A program made the position numbers and the translations under genes. The notes beneath the pieces were generated by a model. That model was given only the letters and a program-made list of their open reading frames with translations, had not been told where the DNA came from and searched no databases. A DNA stretch of 64,000 nucleotides from assembly GCA_032358255.1 (NCBI GenBank), contig JAULBX010011100.1, positions 62,001 to 126,000 of the forward strand, written 5' to 3'. The stretch is from Heterotrichella gracilis. Taxonomy: Eukaryota > Sar > Xanthophyceae > Tribonematales > Xanthonemataceae. Positions 23,079 through 35,048 of the stretch are shown in pieces (the stretch's first letter is position 1; the number at the start of each line of letters is the position of its first letter).

Positions 23079-26000
23079 TCACGCCCACACCTCCCCACCA
23101 CCCCCCACCGCCACCCCGCCCGCCAGCGCCGCAGGCAGCAAGTGGGAGGGGGCATCGGTGGTGAGCGAGGGGAGCGCCACAAGGCCCAGGTCCTGGAAGC
23201 GCACAAGAAACAAAGTATAATATTATATGGTCCTAGATGACCACAAGATAAAATGATATGGTTCTGATAGAGCACAAGAAAGAAAACAATAGAAACATTG
23301 TTTCAAAAATATTACAATTGAATGTGGGCATTTGCGGTGAGTGCTCATGCCGCCCCACAATGCATGGTGAAAACATTGCTTGTAACAGGTAGAAAGTAAG
23401 AGAAAAGAGAAACGGGTAAAACTACTTGGTTATATTCATACATTTATAGGTTGGTCCTCGACAATCGCATAGGGCAGAGAAGAGGAATTAGCAGAAAGTC
23501 GGGCATGCATGACCCTCCTTGTCCACTAAACCCCCACGTAGACGTACCTGGCAGGGCACGCCATACTCCCCCAGCCTGGCTGCCACCAGCCTCAGTGTGT
23601 CGTTGTGCTGCTTCACCAGCCGCGCCACATGTGCCTGAAGGTCGCTGATGGTGGACTCCTTATCCGACAACACCTGGTCAAGGCGCTGTAGCAGGGGACA
23701 GCATGGGTGTCAGATGTAGAATGGACACACCAAGAACCAGGATGAAGTAAATGGCTTTTATGCATACATAGCATTGCATGTCCCCCATTTGTCACAGAAG
23801 CATTAGTTTTTTCATGCGTGAAAGGGCTGAGTAGACAGGCGGGCGCAATTAATAGCAAATGTACACCATGTAACAACCTTCCCATAAAAACAAAACGAAT
23901 GATTTTTCAAGCCAGAGCGGACGGATACATCATGAGTGTACACAAGTGTTAGTTACAGAACGCGCTCCACCCTCCTCAAACTGAGCCAACCCACCTTGGT
24001 CATGTGCGTGGTGGTGGCGGCATCCATGCCCGCAGCAGCCATCACCTCAGCCAGGGCGGTGTCCCTGCGCAGCCCCTGGGCACCTGCAGCCTCCAACCTC
24101 TGCTCCAGCACCAGTGCCTTGAGGCCAGCGCGCTGGGTCACCCCCGATACCAGGGAGGAGAATTGGCCGGCCAGCTCATCGCGCTCCCCTTGGACCTACA
24201 AGGGGCGGGGAAGGGAGGAATTGAAATAAAACGAATGAATGTGATTTGGGATTTAAAATGCGAAATGTTTATCTTCTTTGGCCTTTAGGTCAGCAGCAGA
24301 CAGGTGGTCCAGTCATCTTGAGTGCTGCAGTTGAGTTCGACTGCATTCATGGAGCATGCCCTACCCAGTCTGCCCTTGACCATGGAGGAATTACCACTAA
24401 GGAGGCCCCCTACCACAGATAGCCTGCCTACCTTTGCCAGCTTCTGATGCACCACCTCGCACTGCCACTGGCTGTCCGCCACCTGGCGCTCGGCAGCAGC
24501 CAGGCGCGCCTTGGTGGACTCCAGGGTGGCGCGGTCCCTGGCTGCAGCCGCCACCTCGGTACCCATCACCGCCATCTCGCGCTGGGCCTGTACGCAGGGG
24601 GCGAAAGGGGTCACATGGGGCAGTTTGGGGGGATTTATAGTGGTGGGTTGTGGGTTGTGGGAATTTATACGAGGCTGCAAGACTCTGCCCGCACCTTAAC
24701 AAGGGATCAGGGTTTAGGGTTTGAATGCGCGGCTCCTCCAGCGGTTCCACCAGCGCCCCATTTTAGGATTTAACTCCAGCCATTAGGGTTTAGGTCATAA
24801 GGTCTGCGATTTAGGGTTGGGGTGCGCACCTTCTCCAGCTTCACCAGCCCCCAATTATAGCGTATAGAAAACCTCCACAATTTAGTTTAGGGTTTAGAGT
24901 TTGAGTGCGCACCTTTTCCAGGGGCTCTGCCAGCGCCCTGTTGTCTGCCGCCAGGTCAGCCATGAGCTTGTCGTTGTGCACCTCCCGCCGCCGTGCAGCT
25001 GCCACCTCCTCCTTCAGCCCGCGGATGACCTCCAGGTTGTTGGACACCACGTCGGAATAGTAGGAGCGCATCTCGGACAGGGTCTGGAGACCAGGGGAAA
25101 TACAATGGTTCACATTATTCATAAAATTTAGTTTACCAGAACTCTGATAGGGAGATCAGTGTGTGTGTTCTGCACCCTCATGCAAAGGCATCTCTTGCTG
25201 CAATTGCCTTTTCTCCAGCAATAACTGTGCACATACCATGTGATTTGCATGATATATTATGTGGACAGTTGCTTGACATCTGCTTTGCTCTCCCGACCTT
25301 CCACCTCAATTGTCAGCCTCAAACCTGCAACACTTGGATCCCAGCCCTCACCTTTTCGTGCTGCTGCAGCAGGTCCCGTATGTGCCCATTCTTTCGCTCC
25401 TCCACCGCCGCCACCTCAGCCCTCCGCCGCAGCTCCGCCTCCTCGCGCACCGCCACCAGCCTCGTCTCGTACTTTGCGCCCACCTCCCTCGCGCGCGCCT
25501 CAAACTCCTGCCGCACCTTGCTCACCTCCTTGGACTGCTCAACGCGCAGCGCGCGGATGAGCTCCTCGCTCTGGAGCTCCTGGGAGTGGGGTGGTGGAGT
25601 GTTTAGGGTATAGGAATTAGGGTGTAGGGTTAGGAGATAGGTTTTTTAAGGGTTATATGGTTGGACTGCTCCACGTGCAGAGCGCGGATCAGCCCCTCGC
25701 TCTGCAGCTCCTGCCCGTGGTGTAGGGCTGAGGGTTTAGGGTTTCCAGGGTTCTTTGGTTGGACAGCTCCTCGCTCTGGAGCTCCTGCGCGTGGCTTACG
25801 GCCGAGGGTTTAGGGTTTAGGGTTTTTAAGGTTCTGTGGTTGGACTGCTCCTTGCGCAGCGCAGCTCCTCGCTCTGCAGCACCTGTGGGTGGGTTAAGGG
25901 TTTTAAGGATCTTTAGGGTTGTAGGGTTTGAGTTCAAATGCAGATTTCCCACATCCTCAACTTGGGGACCTCAAGTGTACGCCTCTTTCAGCACTTGCCT

Positions 26001-27473
26001 TTGTACGACAAAATTTGCTTCATTGTGTACTCTCGTCCCATCTAGACCCGTTGGCAGGCAATCCCCCTGTCCCCCGTCCTCCTCTGGCTGCAACATGCAG
26101 TAACGCACCCACATGTAGCCGTGTCCATGTGCCCCAAACAAACCCTAAGCCCTATGAATGGTCATCCCTAGCTCCACCCACCCGCCCGCCCCGTCACCTA
26201 CTCCCTCCCCTCCGCTGCCAACACCCGCAGATGCAGTACCACTCTTAGAAGCCCTCCAGCAATTCAGGGACCATATGCAGGGCTTTCCTCCCTATTTTCT
26301 GGTTGCAACATGCCCTCGATGACACACCGACAGGCCACCCCGCCCCAGCCCCCTGTCCCCTCACCTTCTCCCTCCCCTCCGCCGCCAGCGCCCGCTTGCC
26401 TCGCACCAGCTCGCCCTCCACCTGGCTGAACTCCTCCTGCTGCACGCGCAGCACCTGCTCGCCATCGGCCTTGGCGCTGGACAGCTGGTGCTGGTGCTCG
26501 TACAGGAGGTGCTTGACCTTCTGCTTGTACACCTGCAAATACATGTGAACAAAATAATATCACTATTCTATTAAACATATTTGCAACTAATACAGGGGTT
26601 GTCTCATCTTCTGCTTGAACACCTGGGGCGACGGGGTTAACTCCAACACAGGGGTTTGGGGATTGCAGACCCTGGCAGTGCCAATCACCTCAAAGCCTGG
26701 AAGGTTACACCCTAAAAAATGAAACCTGTGTCACCCCCTACCTTGATCTCCAGCTGGTGCTGGTCCTGCATCTCCTCGCACGCCCTGGCGCTGTTGCGCA
26801 GCTCCGCCTCTCGCTCCTCAAGGTCCTTCTTGCAAATCTCCCAGAAGGTCTGGATACGGTCCTGAGCAAGTGGTGCGGCATACCAGCGTGTTACTGGCAC
26901 ACTCATGGGTATTTGTGCTGTACACTGGATGCAACTTGTTAACGTGTGTCAGAGCTGGCAACAGCAGTTACTTGAAATGAAGCGTCCACTGGCAGATCTG
27001 ACTGTGATTAGCTGTTCTGCCAGCGCTGCTTTGGCAACTGCAGCAGCGCCCTATTTGACTTCTTTTCTTACCCGCTCTTGCTGCATGTAGTTCCTGGACT
27101 CCTGCTCCAGCTTGGCAGCCTTCTGCAGCTTCTCTATTTGCTCCCCAAGGCGTGCAACCTCCATAGGGTCTATCTGTGGCTGGGCTGCGGCATCAGGCTG
27201 TGATTGCTCCTCTGCTTTCCCTGACTTCCCCTTGCCACCCTGGAGGCACGAAAAGTTGCACCTTCAAACAAATAGTAGTAGATAATAACCAATGCAACAT
27301 GACCTCCGTGTTGTCTTGCCTGCATGGTGTTATGTTCTTTTCAAGCAAGTGTGGTTTAGGTTTGCAGCTGGTACCTTCCCAGTTTTCTTCGAAACGCCAG
27401 CAGCAGCATCCTTTGCAGATTTCTTGGATGGGATGGCTGCTTTTGCCTTGGCTGGTGCTGCTTTTGGAGGCAT
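23079..27473 (-). CDS. DRC4: Dynein regulatory complex subunit 4 (GAS8/PF2)
   Basis: Ten exons: 27473-27375, 27239-27072, 26861-26742, 26532-26365, 25579-25352, 25083-24913, 24587-24432, 24195-23995, 23685-23548, 23192-23079. Every exon is a whole number of codons (all introns phase 0), giving 520 residues to TGA. DRC4 is a coiled-coil subunit of the nexin-dynein regulatory complex that links outer doublets and controls ciliary beating. Signatures in order: MPPKAAP start, RIQTFWEICKKDLEEREAEL, VYKQKVKHLLYEH, VRQEFEAR with EERKNGHI, SYYSDVVSNNLEVIRGLKEE, ALAEPLEK, and VKQHNDTLRLVAARLGEYGVP. These match Chlamydomonas PF2 and animal GAS8. The tail after GVPCQ is Gly/Val-rich and short. Its presence implies motile cilia at some life stage. 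Introns carry exon-edge echoes. Confidence 0.95.
24727..24850 (-). repeat. Echoes of DRC4 exon 6 3' edge
   Basis: Copies at about 24727-24760 and 24829-24850 resemble 24905-24945 (GCGCACCTTTTCCAGGGGCTC). TTTAGGG motifs lie between all three. Confidence 0.8.
25660..25885 (-). repeat. Three echoes of DRC4 exon 5 5' edge
   Basis: Copies near 25660-25712, 25760-25792 and 25840-25882 repeat the exon 5 start (true copy about 25531-25582). They carry GGACTGCTC and TCGCTCTGGAGCTCCTG variants and alternate with TTTAGGG motifs. Confidence 0.85.
26165..26235 (-). repeat. Echo of DRC4 exon 4 3' edge
   Basis: It matches 26338-26400 around the donor; both contain CTCCCTCCCCTCCGC. The flanks 26080-26105 and 26295-26320 also resemble each other (TGGTTGCAACATGC), so the duplicated unit is longer. 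A small echo of the exon 4 5' edge lies at 26600-26630. Confidence 0.7.
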
Positions 27474-28244
27474 CTTGGGCCTTGGCACTGCAGGCTGACC
27501 AACTTACATTCAGAGGTTCTAAGGCTCAGTGTTACTCATAGCCCTAGCCACCTTGCTGGTATACTTCAAGTGGAGGCTGGTCAATATAATCAATGGTAGA
27601 AGTTGGTCAGTTGAAGGAACTCCAAGCTTGGGCTTTGTAATATTGCTGTGTGCGCACTTCCTTTGTTACTTCGTTAGCATCAGTGGTTTGCGAAGCTCAT
27701 CACACCATAAGAATAGCCAAGCTGTGATACAACTTCAACCCAATATAGATCTAGTTCAGTGCACAGCTTCTTGTCTAGTGTTCAAGAACATTTCGCCAAC
27801 TTTGAGGTGGACAGATTGGCATGCATGCATGGCGAGTAGACAAGTAAAGGATGCACAAACATATATCACAGAGAACACCAAGAAACCCAAAGGCGAGTTT
27901 CTATGATGGTTCTGTCAGTTTGAAAGTAACCCATCAACGCAAACGCCAGTCTTGGCTCGCCTCGATAATATCGTGGGAATTGTGGCGGGAAAAAGCGGAG
28001 CAGTGACCACATAGATTAATGCAGAAAACTGTGCACCTATAACACCGGTTGCTTGTCAGCCGACTACTGCGATACCTCCATCTTATAAGTCTGTTGCTAC
28101 CTAGCAGCAGGTAGCCACGTAACCCTTTCTCTATCAGCACATGCACCGCGACCAGTGTACAGTGGTAGGCCGTATGCATGCATACCACTGTTACCGCCCA
28201 CTTGTGTAGGCGCCTTTCGGCGACCTGAGAAAGCTGACATCACT
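27474..28244. promoter_or_regulatory. Shared upstream region of DRC4 and PDE327-like gene
   Basis: The two genes are transcribed away from each other across about 770 bases. No TATA element or known cis motif stands out. Short open frames are not supported. A bidirectional promoter is an inference from geometry only. Confidence 0.4.
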
Positions 28245-31200
28245 ATGAATCTACCACTCTCAAACGCATTAGGCAGCAAGCTGTCACTGCACCCGTCCCT
28301 CTGCCCCCGTCCACGGAGGTCACCGCCACAGTGTCGGAGATGGCGGCAGTGTACAACCGCAGCAGCCCCAGCAGGTGCAGCCCCCCCAAGTGCGGCACCA
28401 ACCCGCAGGCGCAGGCCCAAAACCACCCGCAAAAGGGAGAGCGGGCCCACCGTGTCAAAGAACACAGAGGTAGGACAGAGGATGGGTCTTGGCTGTTTGG
28501 TATGTGTGTACCTGGCTGTTTGCTGGGTGTGACCTGGGACACAACAGCAAAAGCTAACGCTTGAGACACACGGTGACAGGGTAGTGCATATATCTATGCC
28601 TAATCTCAGACCCTTGCAACCACCCAACCCATTTCCCTCACGGCAGCACACAATCTGCAGGGTTTCTGGAGGGTTTATGAGGTAGTCCTGCCATTGGCTG
28701 AAGACCCAGGCAAGGTAGGTATTTGCCAGAGGTCGTACCCTTCGTACTAGATGCTACATCTCTTCAGTAGCATTCCCCTTGTGCTGTCATTGGCGAGCCT
28801 CAAGACACTCACTCACACCCACCTGGACACAGGATGACATGAGCGTGACCGACCCACTGTGCAAGGTGGTAGCAGCAAAGCTAAACTGCAAGGTAATCGA
28901 AAGTACACCACCACTCTTGAATTCAAACCTGGCTCTGTACCAATTTGTTGACTGCATGCAGTTGTGAATTTTGAAAAGCCGCGGGTGGACTTGTGCCATA
29001 TGACTTTTGCACAGCGCAATACTGACCTCACCTTCCCCAAGTTTTTTCCAGCAAGAGCTGCCGCCATCTGCGCTGCGCATCGTGCGCAAGTCGTTTGACG
29101 CGCGGCGGGGGCGCATGCGGTGGGTGTATGTGGTGGATGCAGCCGCTGCCGCGGTGGGGCCAGGTAACAGGAAGCAGCAGCCGGGCAGGCTGGAAAGGTG
29201 GGTGGGTTGGCAGTGATTTAATGGCAGGTGGAGTAAGGACTCACTGGAAAATGCATGCAGTCGTTTTGGTCGTCTGCATGCGTGCGCACGCCTGCGCGCC
29301 GGCAGCGGGCGCTTGGCGTGAAATGGCTGTATATACTGTATTTTGTCACAGGAATGCTGCACAGGGATGAGCAGCAAGCACAATACCAGTCACGCTAACC
29401 AAAGGGAAAAACCTTGCACATGCCACACACACAAAAGCATCATTAATGACTCGGCATGGATATCCACATGACACACATGCATCGCAACAAATGTGCACCA
29501 TGGACACCTGCCATGTGGCACTTCCATTAACCACCGCCATCCACATTGCACAAGCTAAACCTTAAACCCTAAACACCTGCATGTGGCATTATGCATCCAT
29601 TGAACCATCGCCATCATCCCTGACCTGCAGGATCCTAGAGCCCTCTGATGCACCTGTGTCTGGAGACATCCCCCTGATGCCCTCGGCATCGAGCCCTGTC
29701 CGGTCCCGGCACCCGGTGGTGGTGGTGGGCGGCGGCCCCGCAGGTCTCTTTGCAGCGCTCACGATCGCCAGGGCAGGCATCAAGGTATGGCAAGGGTAAT
29801 ACCGTAGCCTAGGGCAGGTAAACCCATTAATATATGTTCCTGCTGAAACTTGGCTGATGCATAGGGGGCCATTCCAAACGGTTGTTGAGCTGGAAGTTAT
29901 TCAGTCGGCTGATATATGGCGGAAGTTGGGAAGCGTACTGCCATGAAAGACCACACATCTGGCCCCAGTACCTCCTCTCAGGCAGTGCTGTGGATTGAAT
30001 ATAACAAACGCACCACCTGGTTGTAAGCCGAATGCATTTGACTAACTAACATACCTTGCTGTACTGCTGGAATACCATGTGACAACATACCTATCTGGCT
30101 GTACTCCTGGAATACATGTCCATAGCTAGCAATCTAAACCATTCCCCCTTGCCTCCTCCCCAGGTGGTGCTGCTTGAGCGTGGCCAGCCCGTCGAGGTGC
30201 GCGGGAGGGACATAGGGGCGCTGAGCGTGAGGGGCAAGCTCAACCCGGAATCAAACCTGTGCTACGGTGAGGGTGGGGCAAGGGCGGCAGGCCGTGAGGC
30301 GCTGCCATGCAATGTGCCTCAATAGCTAGCATCCAGATCAGGACTTTGCATAAAAGGACAAATATTTTGGGGTCCTCCTGATCCGGAGATGAGACTCGCA
30401 TGCTGCCAAAGAACACGTACATTGCCCATGCCCGTCAGGCGCAGAAAGGCTAGCTAGCTGCGCACCCAGGTGATGAGCCAGCCTTGGCCTGCCTGCACTT
30501 GCTCAGCCACTCGTGCCTTGTCATGCGTGCAGGTGAGGGTGGGGCTGGGACCTGGAGTGACGGCAAGCTGACCACCCGCATTGGGCGCAACAGCGACCCT
30601 GTGCGGCGCGTGCTGCAGGAGCTGGTGGACATGGGGGCGCCAGAGGTGGGTGGTGGGTGGGTGGGGGGGGGTGGGGTTGAGTTTGGGATGAGGGGGGTCA
30701 AAGGAGTTGGAGGGTGCCAGAACCTGGTGGACGAGAAGTGCACTGGGGATGGCGCACGGGAGGTGGTGCCGCTGTTCTGTTGGGGACATGCATACCTGCC
30801 AGGTGGCAAGATTAGCAGTCTTGTACATGCGGCGCTAGGATGTCTATCCAGCACTGCATTATCCCTGTCATGGCATGTGGCATTGGTGCCACCTGCCGCC
30901 ACCTGTTGTCACCTGGCATCATTTGTGTACCACATGCCACCAGTGCTGCACTGGGACAACCTGTGCACCACATGCAAACCCCAGCAAACCACCTACCCTA
31001 CCCACGCACCGATCGCCTGGTCCAACCTTAAACTCTAGACCACCTAGACCACCCACCCCACCCACCCGCAGGCCATCCTGGTGCCTGGCAAGCCGCACCT
31101 TGGCACTGACCGCCTTGGCGCAACCCTACACCCTAAACTCTAAAGTAAAAAGTTTAAACCATGAACCTATTCCGCCTACACCACCCGCAGGCAATTCTGG

Positions 31201-33864
31201 TGTCAGGCAAGCCGCACCTGGGCACCGATCGCCTGGTGCGCATCCTGGCAGCTTTCAGGGCGCAGCTGCTTGATCTGGGGGTGGAGGTGCGGTTTGGGGC
31301 CAAGGTGGAGGGGCTGCGGGCGCAAGGGGGAGCGGTGGAGGGGGTGCACCTGGCAGGTGGGTGTAGGGTTTAGGGTTTAGGGTTTGGGGCCAAGGTGGAG
31401 GGGCTGTGGGCGCAAGGGGGAGCGGTGGACGGGGTGCACCTGGCAGGTGGGTGTAGGGATTAGGGTTTAGGGTTTGGGGCCAAGGTGGAAGGGCTGCGGG
31501 CGCATGGGGGAGCGGTGGAGGGGGTACACCTGGCAGGTGGGTTGGGTATACAGTAGGCCTCCTCCGATTTGCTTTCCTTGCCTCGTTGATGTATGGCCCG
31601 CCGCAGTCTGGTAGACTGCGTGTACTCGTGCAATTGCTCTGTATGAACCACTGGGGTGTCCTTGACACCAAAACACCCATTCTCAAAATCATTGCCACCC
31701 GCATGCGCATCCCCACACTGCCTCGTTCCTACCCATTTCCCCACTCCATCTGTGCGCACCTTTCCCAGGTGGCGAGGAGATCAGGGCCTCCCAGGTGGTT
31801 CTGGCGGTGGGCCACTCCGCCCGCTCGCTGTACTACCACCTGGCAGACCTGGGGGCGGCCATGACCCCAAAACCCTTCGCCATGGGGTTTAGGGTTGAGC
31901 ACCCGCAGGAGCTCATTGACCGGATCCAGTATGGGGCGGAGGGGGCAGCAGGTGGGGTACAAAAAGCTTCAAAATCATCGAGCATGTTGTGAAGTGAAGA
32001 GGAAATGTAGAGCTGGTGGTACGTCCTTCCATGATGCGTTGCCAGATGATGGATTGGCATCGACACTGCAACATTACGCATTTCATAAATGTCCGGGCCG
32101 AAGAGGGCTGTCTGCGGCCAATATGGGTACTGTACATTACAAAACAGCAAATATGGATCACAATTTTATTTGCGATGCCCTGTGCGTTACAGATGTGCAG
32201 CGTGGTAAGGGCCCATTGCCAGTGGCTGACTACCGCCTGGCAGCATCCGTCAGGCCCCGGCTCGACCTGGAGCAGCAGGCTGGGGATGATGCTGGTCCCC
32301 GGAGTGTGTACTCTTTCTGCATGTGCCCCGGTGGCCAGATTGTGTGCACAAGCACCACACAGGATGCGCTGTGCCTCAATGGGATGAGCTTCAGGTTCGC
32401 ACCGACAAATGGAAAAGGAGGGGAAGGAACGGGATGTCAATATATAGTCATTTCACATGTTTAATATTTGATCTTGTATCATATGTTGTATCGACCTTGC
32501 AGCTAATTCTTATATAAATCATGGAGTAGAACACCTTATGATAGGATTGGTAATTGAAATACCGGCGCTTTGAATTGATGATAACCCTTTATACATGTAC
32601 CAGGCAGCCGGCGCACTTCCCAGTGGGCCAACTCACCAGGGTGCATTACGCATGTGTTGGAAAACATGAATGCATTCATATGGAGTACTGCTCTTGAACC
32701 AAAATGTAACGGAATGTGCCCCGCAGCCGGCGCAACTCCCAGTGGGCCAACTCTGCCCTGGTGGTGGGTGTGGAACCCGGGGACTGGGCCGCCCACGTTG
32801 GGGATCATGGCCACATGGCAGGGGTTGCGCTGCAGCTTGAGGTGGAACGGGAGGCGGCCCTGAGGGGGGGCGGGGGCTTTGTGGCACCTGTACAGCGGGT
32901 CACTGACTTCATGGAGGGGAGGGTGTCCACGGGGGAGCTGCCCTCTTCGTCGTACAGGTGCGTGGGTGACCTAAAACCCTAAATCTGAACCTAAACCCTT
33001 CAACAGTGCAGCGGGTGACTGACTTCATGGAAAGGAGGGTGTCCCCTGAGACCCTGCCCTCTTCATCGTACAGGTGTGGAAAAACCCTAAACCCTGAAAC
33101 CTAAACCCTAAGCCTGTGCAGCGGGTGACTGACTTCATAGAGGGGAGGGTGTCCACTGGGACCCTGCCCTCTTCGTCGTACAGGTGCGGGGGTGACTCCA
33201 AACCCTAAGTTCCAAACCCTAAGTCCTGAATCTCAAGCTGGATGTGCTTGCCTGCCGTGGCCTGTATTTGGGGTTTACTAACATGATAGTTAGTAATTCA
33301 AGTAGTATACCTTCGAATACTTGCATGAAAAGCTTTATTCTGGTATATGTGTGCTGGCACACGGGAAGAGGGGGGGGGGAGGGGCCTAGGCTGGTCATTA
33401 ACCCCCCTGCCCGCTCCCTGTGATGCAAATTGTGGATGAGGAGCGACCCCCAACAGGACACCCACTTCCCCTAGTCATGAATGTTGCACTCCATGTTCAC
33501 ATTTAGCAACAGCACAGCTGCTTGACACACCTCCCCGGGACACAGGTTGGGCGTGCGGAGCGCCCCCCTGCACGACATCTACTCCCCCGCCCTCACCGCC
33601 GCCCTCAACCAGGCGCTCCTCAAGTTTGAGCAGCAGATGCCAGGCTTCATTAGCCCGTCAGCCCTGCTGCATGGCGTGGAGACCCGGACCAGTGCCCCGG
33701 TGCGCATCGACAGGGGTGAAAACATGCAGAGCCCGACGCTGGAGGGGCTGTTCCCTTGCGGGGAGGGGGCGGGGTATGCTGGGGGGATTGTGAGTTCTGC
33801 GGTGGATGGGTTGCTGGTGGGTGAGGCTGTGGTGGCGAGCTTGGTGGGTGGTGTGGTGGCGTGA
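28245..33864 (+). CDS. PDE327: PDE327-like plastid FAD-dependent oxidoreductase
   Basis: Twelve exons: 28245-28469, 28661-28714, 28833-28892, 29052-29197, 29631-29784, 30164-30266, 30533-30645, 31191-31356, 31769-31951, 32193-32394, 32727-32957, 33546-33864. Total 1,956 nt, 651 residues; an in-frame ATG at 28155 would add 30. The N-terminus is Arg/Ser/Pro-rich, like a plastid transit peptide. WRVYEVVLPLAEDPGK and LRIVRKSFDARR precede the dinucleotide-binding motif VVVVGGGPAGLFAAL (about residues 195-200). RGRDIGAL, GEGGAGTWSDGKLTTRIGRN, KPHLGTDRL, LAVGHSARS, YSFCMCPGGQ and LLHGVETRTSAPVRI follow. This order matches the COG2509 family and Arabidopsis At4g30720 (PDE327), needed for pigmentation; the reaction is unknown. 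The splice site before DVQRGKG (32193) was chosen to keep phase. Confidence 0.92.
30266..30545 (+). repeat. Intron 6 bounded by a perfect 14-base direct repeat
   Basis: GGTGAGGGTGGGGC occurs at 30266-30279, spanning the donor, and at 30532-30545, spanning the acceptor. The offset (266) equals the intron length (30267-30532). This is what a simple tandem duplication containing AGGT would leave. Confidence 0.9.
31062..31120 (+). repeat. Echo of PDE327 exon 8 5' edge
   Basis: It copies 31183-31235 with few changes, including CACCCGCAGG, ATCCTGGTG and GGCAAGCCGCACC. It holds a usable AG acceptor and about 50 coding bases. Confidence 0.9.
31387..31545 (+). repeat. Two tandem echoes of PDE327 exon 8 3' edge
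   Basis: Each unit of about 85 bases repeats the last 60-70 bases of exon 8 plus its donor CTGGCAGGTGGGT, then TTTAGGGTTTAGGG. With the true edge (31290-31370) this makes three consecutive copies, each with an intact 5' splice site. Confidence 0.95.
32601..32640 (+). repeat. Echo of PDE327 exon 11 5' edge
   Basis: The stretch GCAGCCGGCGCACTTCCCAG copies 32723-32760 (acceptor plus the SRRNSQWAN codons) with about one change per 20 bases. Confidence 0.9.
33003..33190 (+). repeat. Two tandem echoes of PDE327 exon 11 3' edge
   Basis: Copies at 33003-33078 and 33115-33188 follow the true edge at 32890-32965. All share GTGACTGACTTCAT and CTGCCCTCTTC, and each ends in a TACAGGTG donor. CCCTAAA motifs separate them. 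Confidence 0.95.
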
Positions 33865-35048
33865 GATTGGGTGTGGGTTATGGGGCTTGAGACATCTCTG
33901 TTCGACTATGGTGGTGGCCATGCCGTGCTCTCCTACCGTAGTGACCGCAATTACTGCCGGGCGGTATCTTTAATAGCTGGCATCGTAAAGCGGTGGTGGC
34001 GAGCCTTGTGGCCTGAGTGGTGCCGTGATACGTTTTGTAGGTCATCTCAAGTATGCCATGTACCACTTTGAAGGCTTGCCGTATAAGCCAGCCATGTTGC
34101 TGACCATCTTTGCGACGGCTTCGAACTAGGACCCTAATGAAGGGTATTACTAACTGGCGTCACTTCAACTTTGGCCCTGGTGCTCCGGATTGAGACGCGC
34201 AAAAGGTTCAGCACGTCAACATAGCTCTATTAGCTTGATAGCTTGATGCAGCTTGCTTGGCACGTTGCGTACGTGAAACAAGTGGGACTCTAGGACCCAA
34301 GGTTGGACTAGAAGCAGATGCTGCAGCGACTTCAAACTGCTGCACAAGCATAGAGCCTGGGTGTCTTCCAACGGGCAAGTCTGTCAGGGACAAGAATACT
34401 GTAACCGCCTTGCAGTCCATCTCGTGGGTACGTAGTAATACGTAGGCAGCCACTGCAAGTATTGTGGGATATGCATGCATTCCTAGATAGGATGCATGCA
34501 TGCAGTACTCGATGCATGCACGCAGCACCAGCCCACTTGTGGGAGTGGAGAGGGCCGTGTGTGACGTTCATTTTCTATTTAGTTTTCTAGACCCCCCAGT
34601 CCCGCATCCCGGCCATCACCGTCTGGCATAGTTGTATCCAGCCTGATAGGCAACCCCCTGCTGCGCTTCCACACCCCACACCCTAACTACTGCACCGACA
34701 TTGACTTACATCCCCAGCCACCCACTAATATCCCTGCAGCAGCCCTGCCATAGACCCAACACGCGACGCCCCATCCCCTCTGTTGCAGGCCTTCGCTACA
34801 AGTTCTGCTGACCATACTGTGCATGAACTTTAAAGCCTTTCTGGAAGTTCCTATATAGAAAGAAACCAGAGCTGCCCATGCCCTTTTTGGCTTTATTCTT
34901 TTGACCCTGTTGTTGGCGTGCTTGTTCTCCGGGAACTCATATCGCCCTTTCAGTGTCATCTGCTGCACTGTGAGTTCATACTCAACTTCCGCAAGCTAAG
35001 AAGCCACTTGACAAGTTTCGGCCCAGCAGTCGTTTACCGCTTCTCACA
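33865..35048. other. 3' flank of PDE327, source of a downstream duplication
   Basis: No gene is seen. About 33865-34500 is the original of a copy at about 37590-38260. The rest, to the next gene start, has ATGCATGC palindromes (34470-34530) and no supported frame. Confidence 0.6.
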
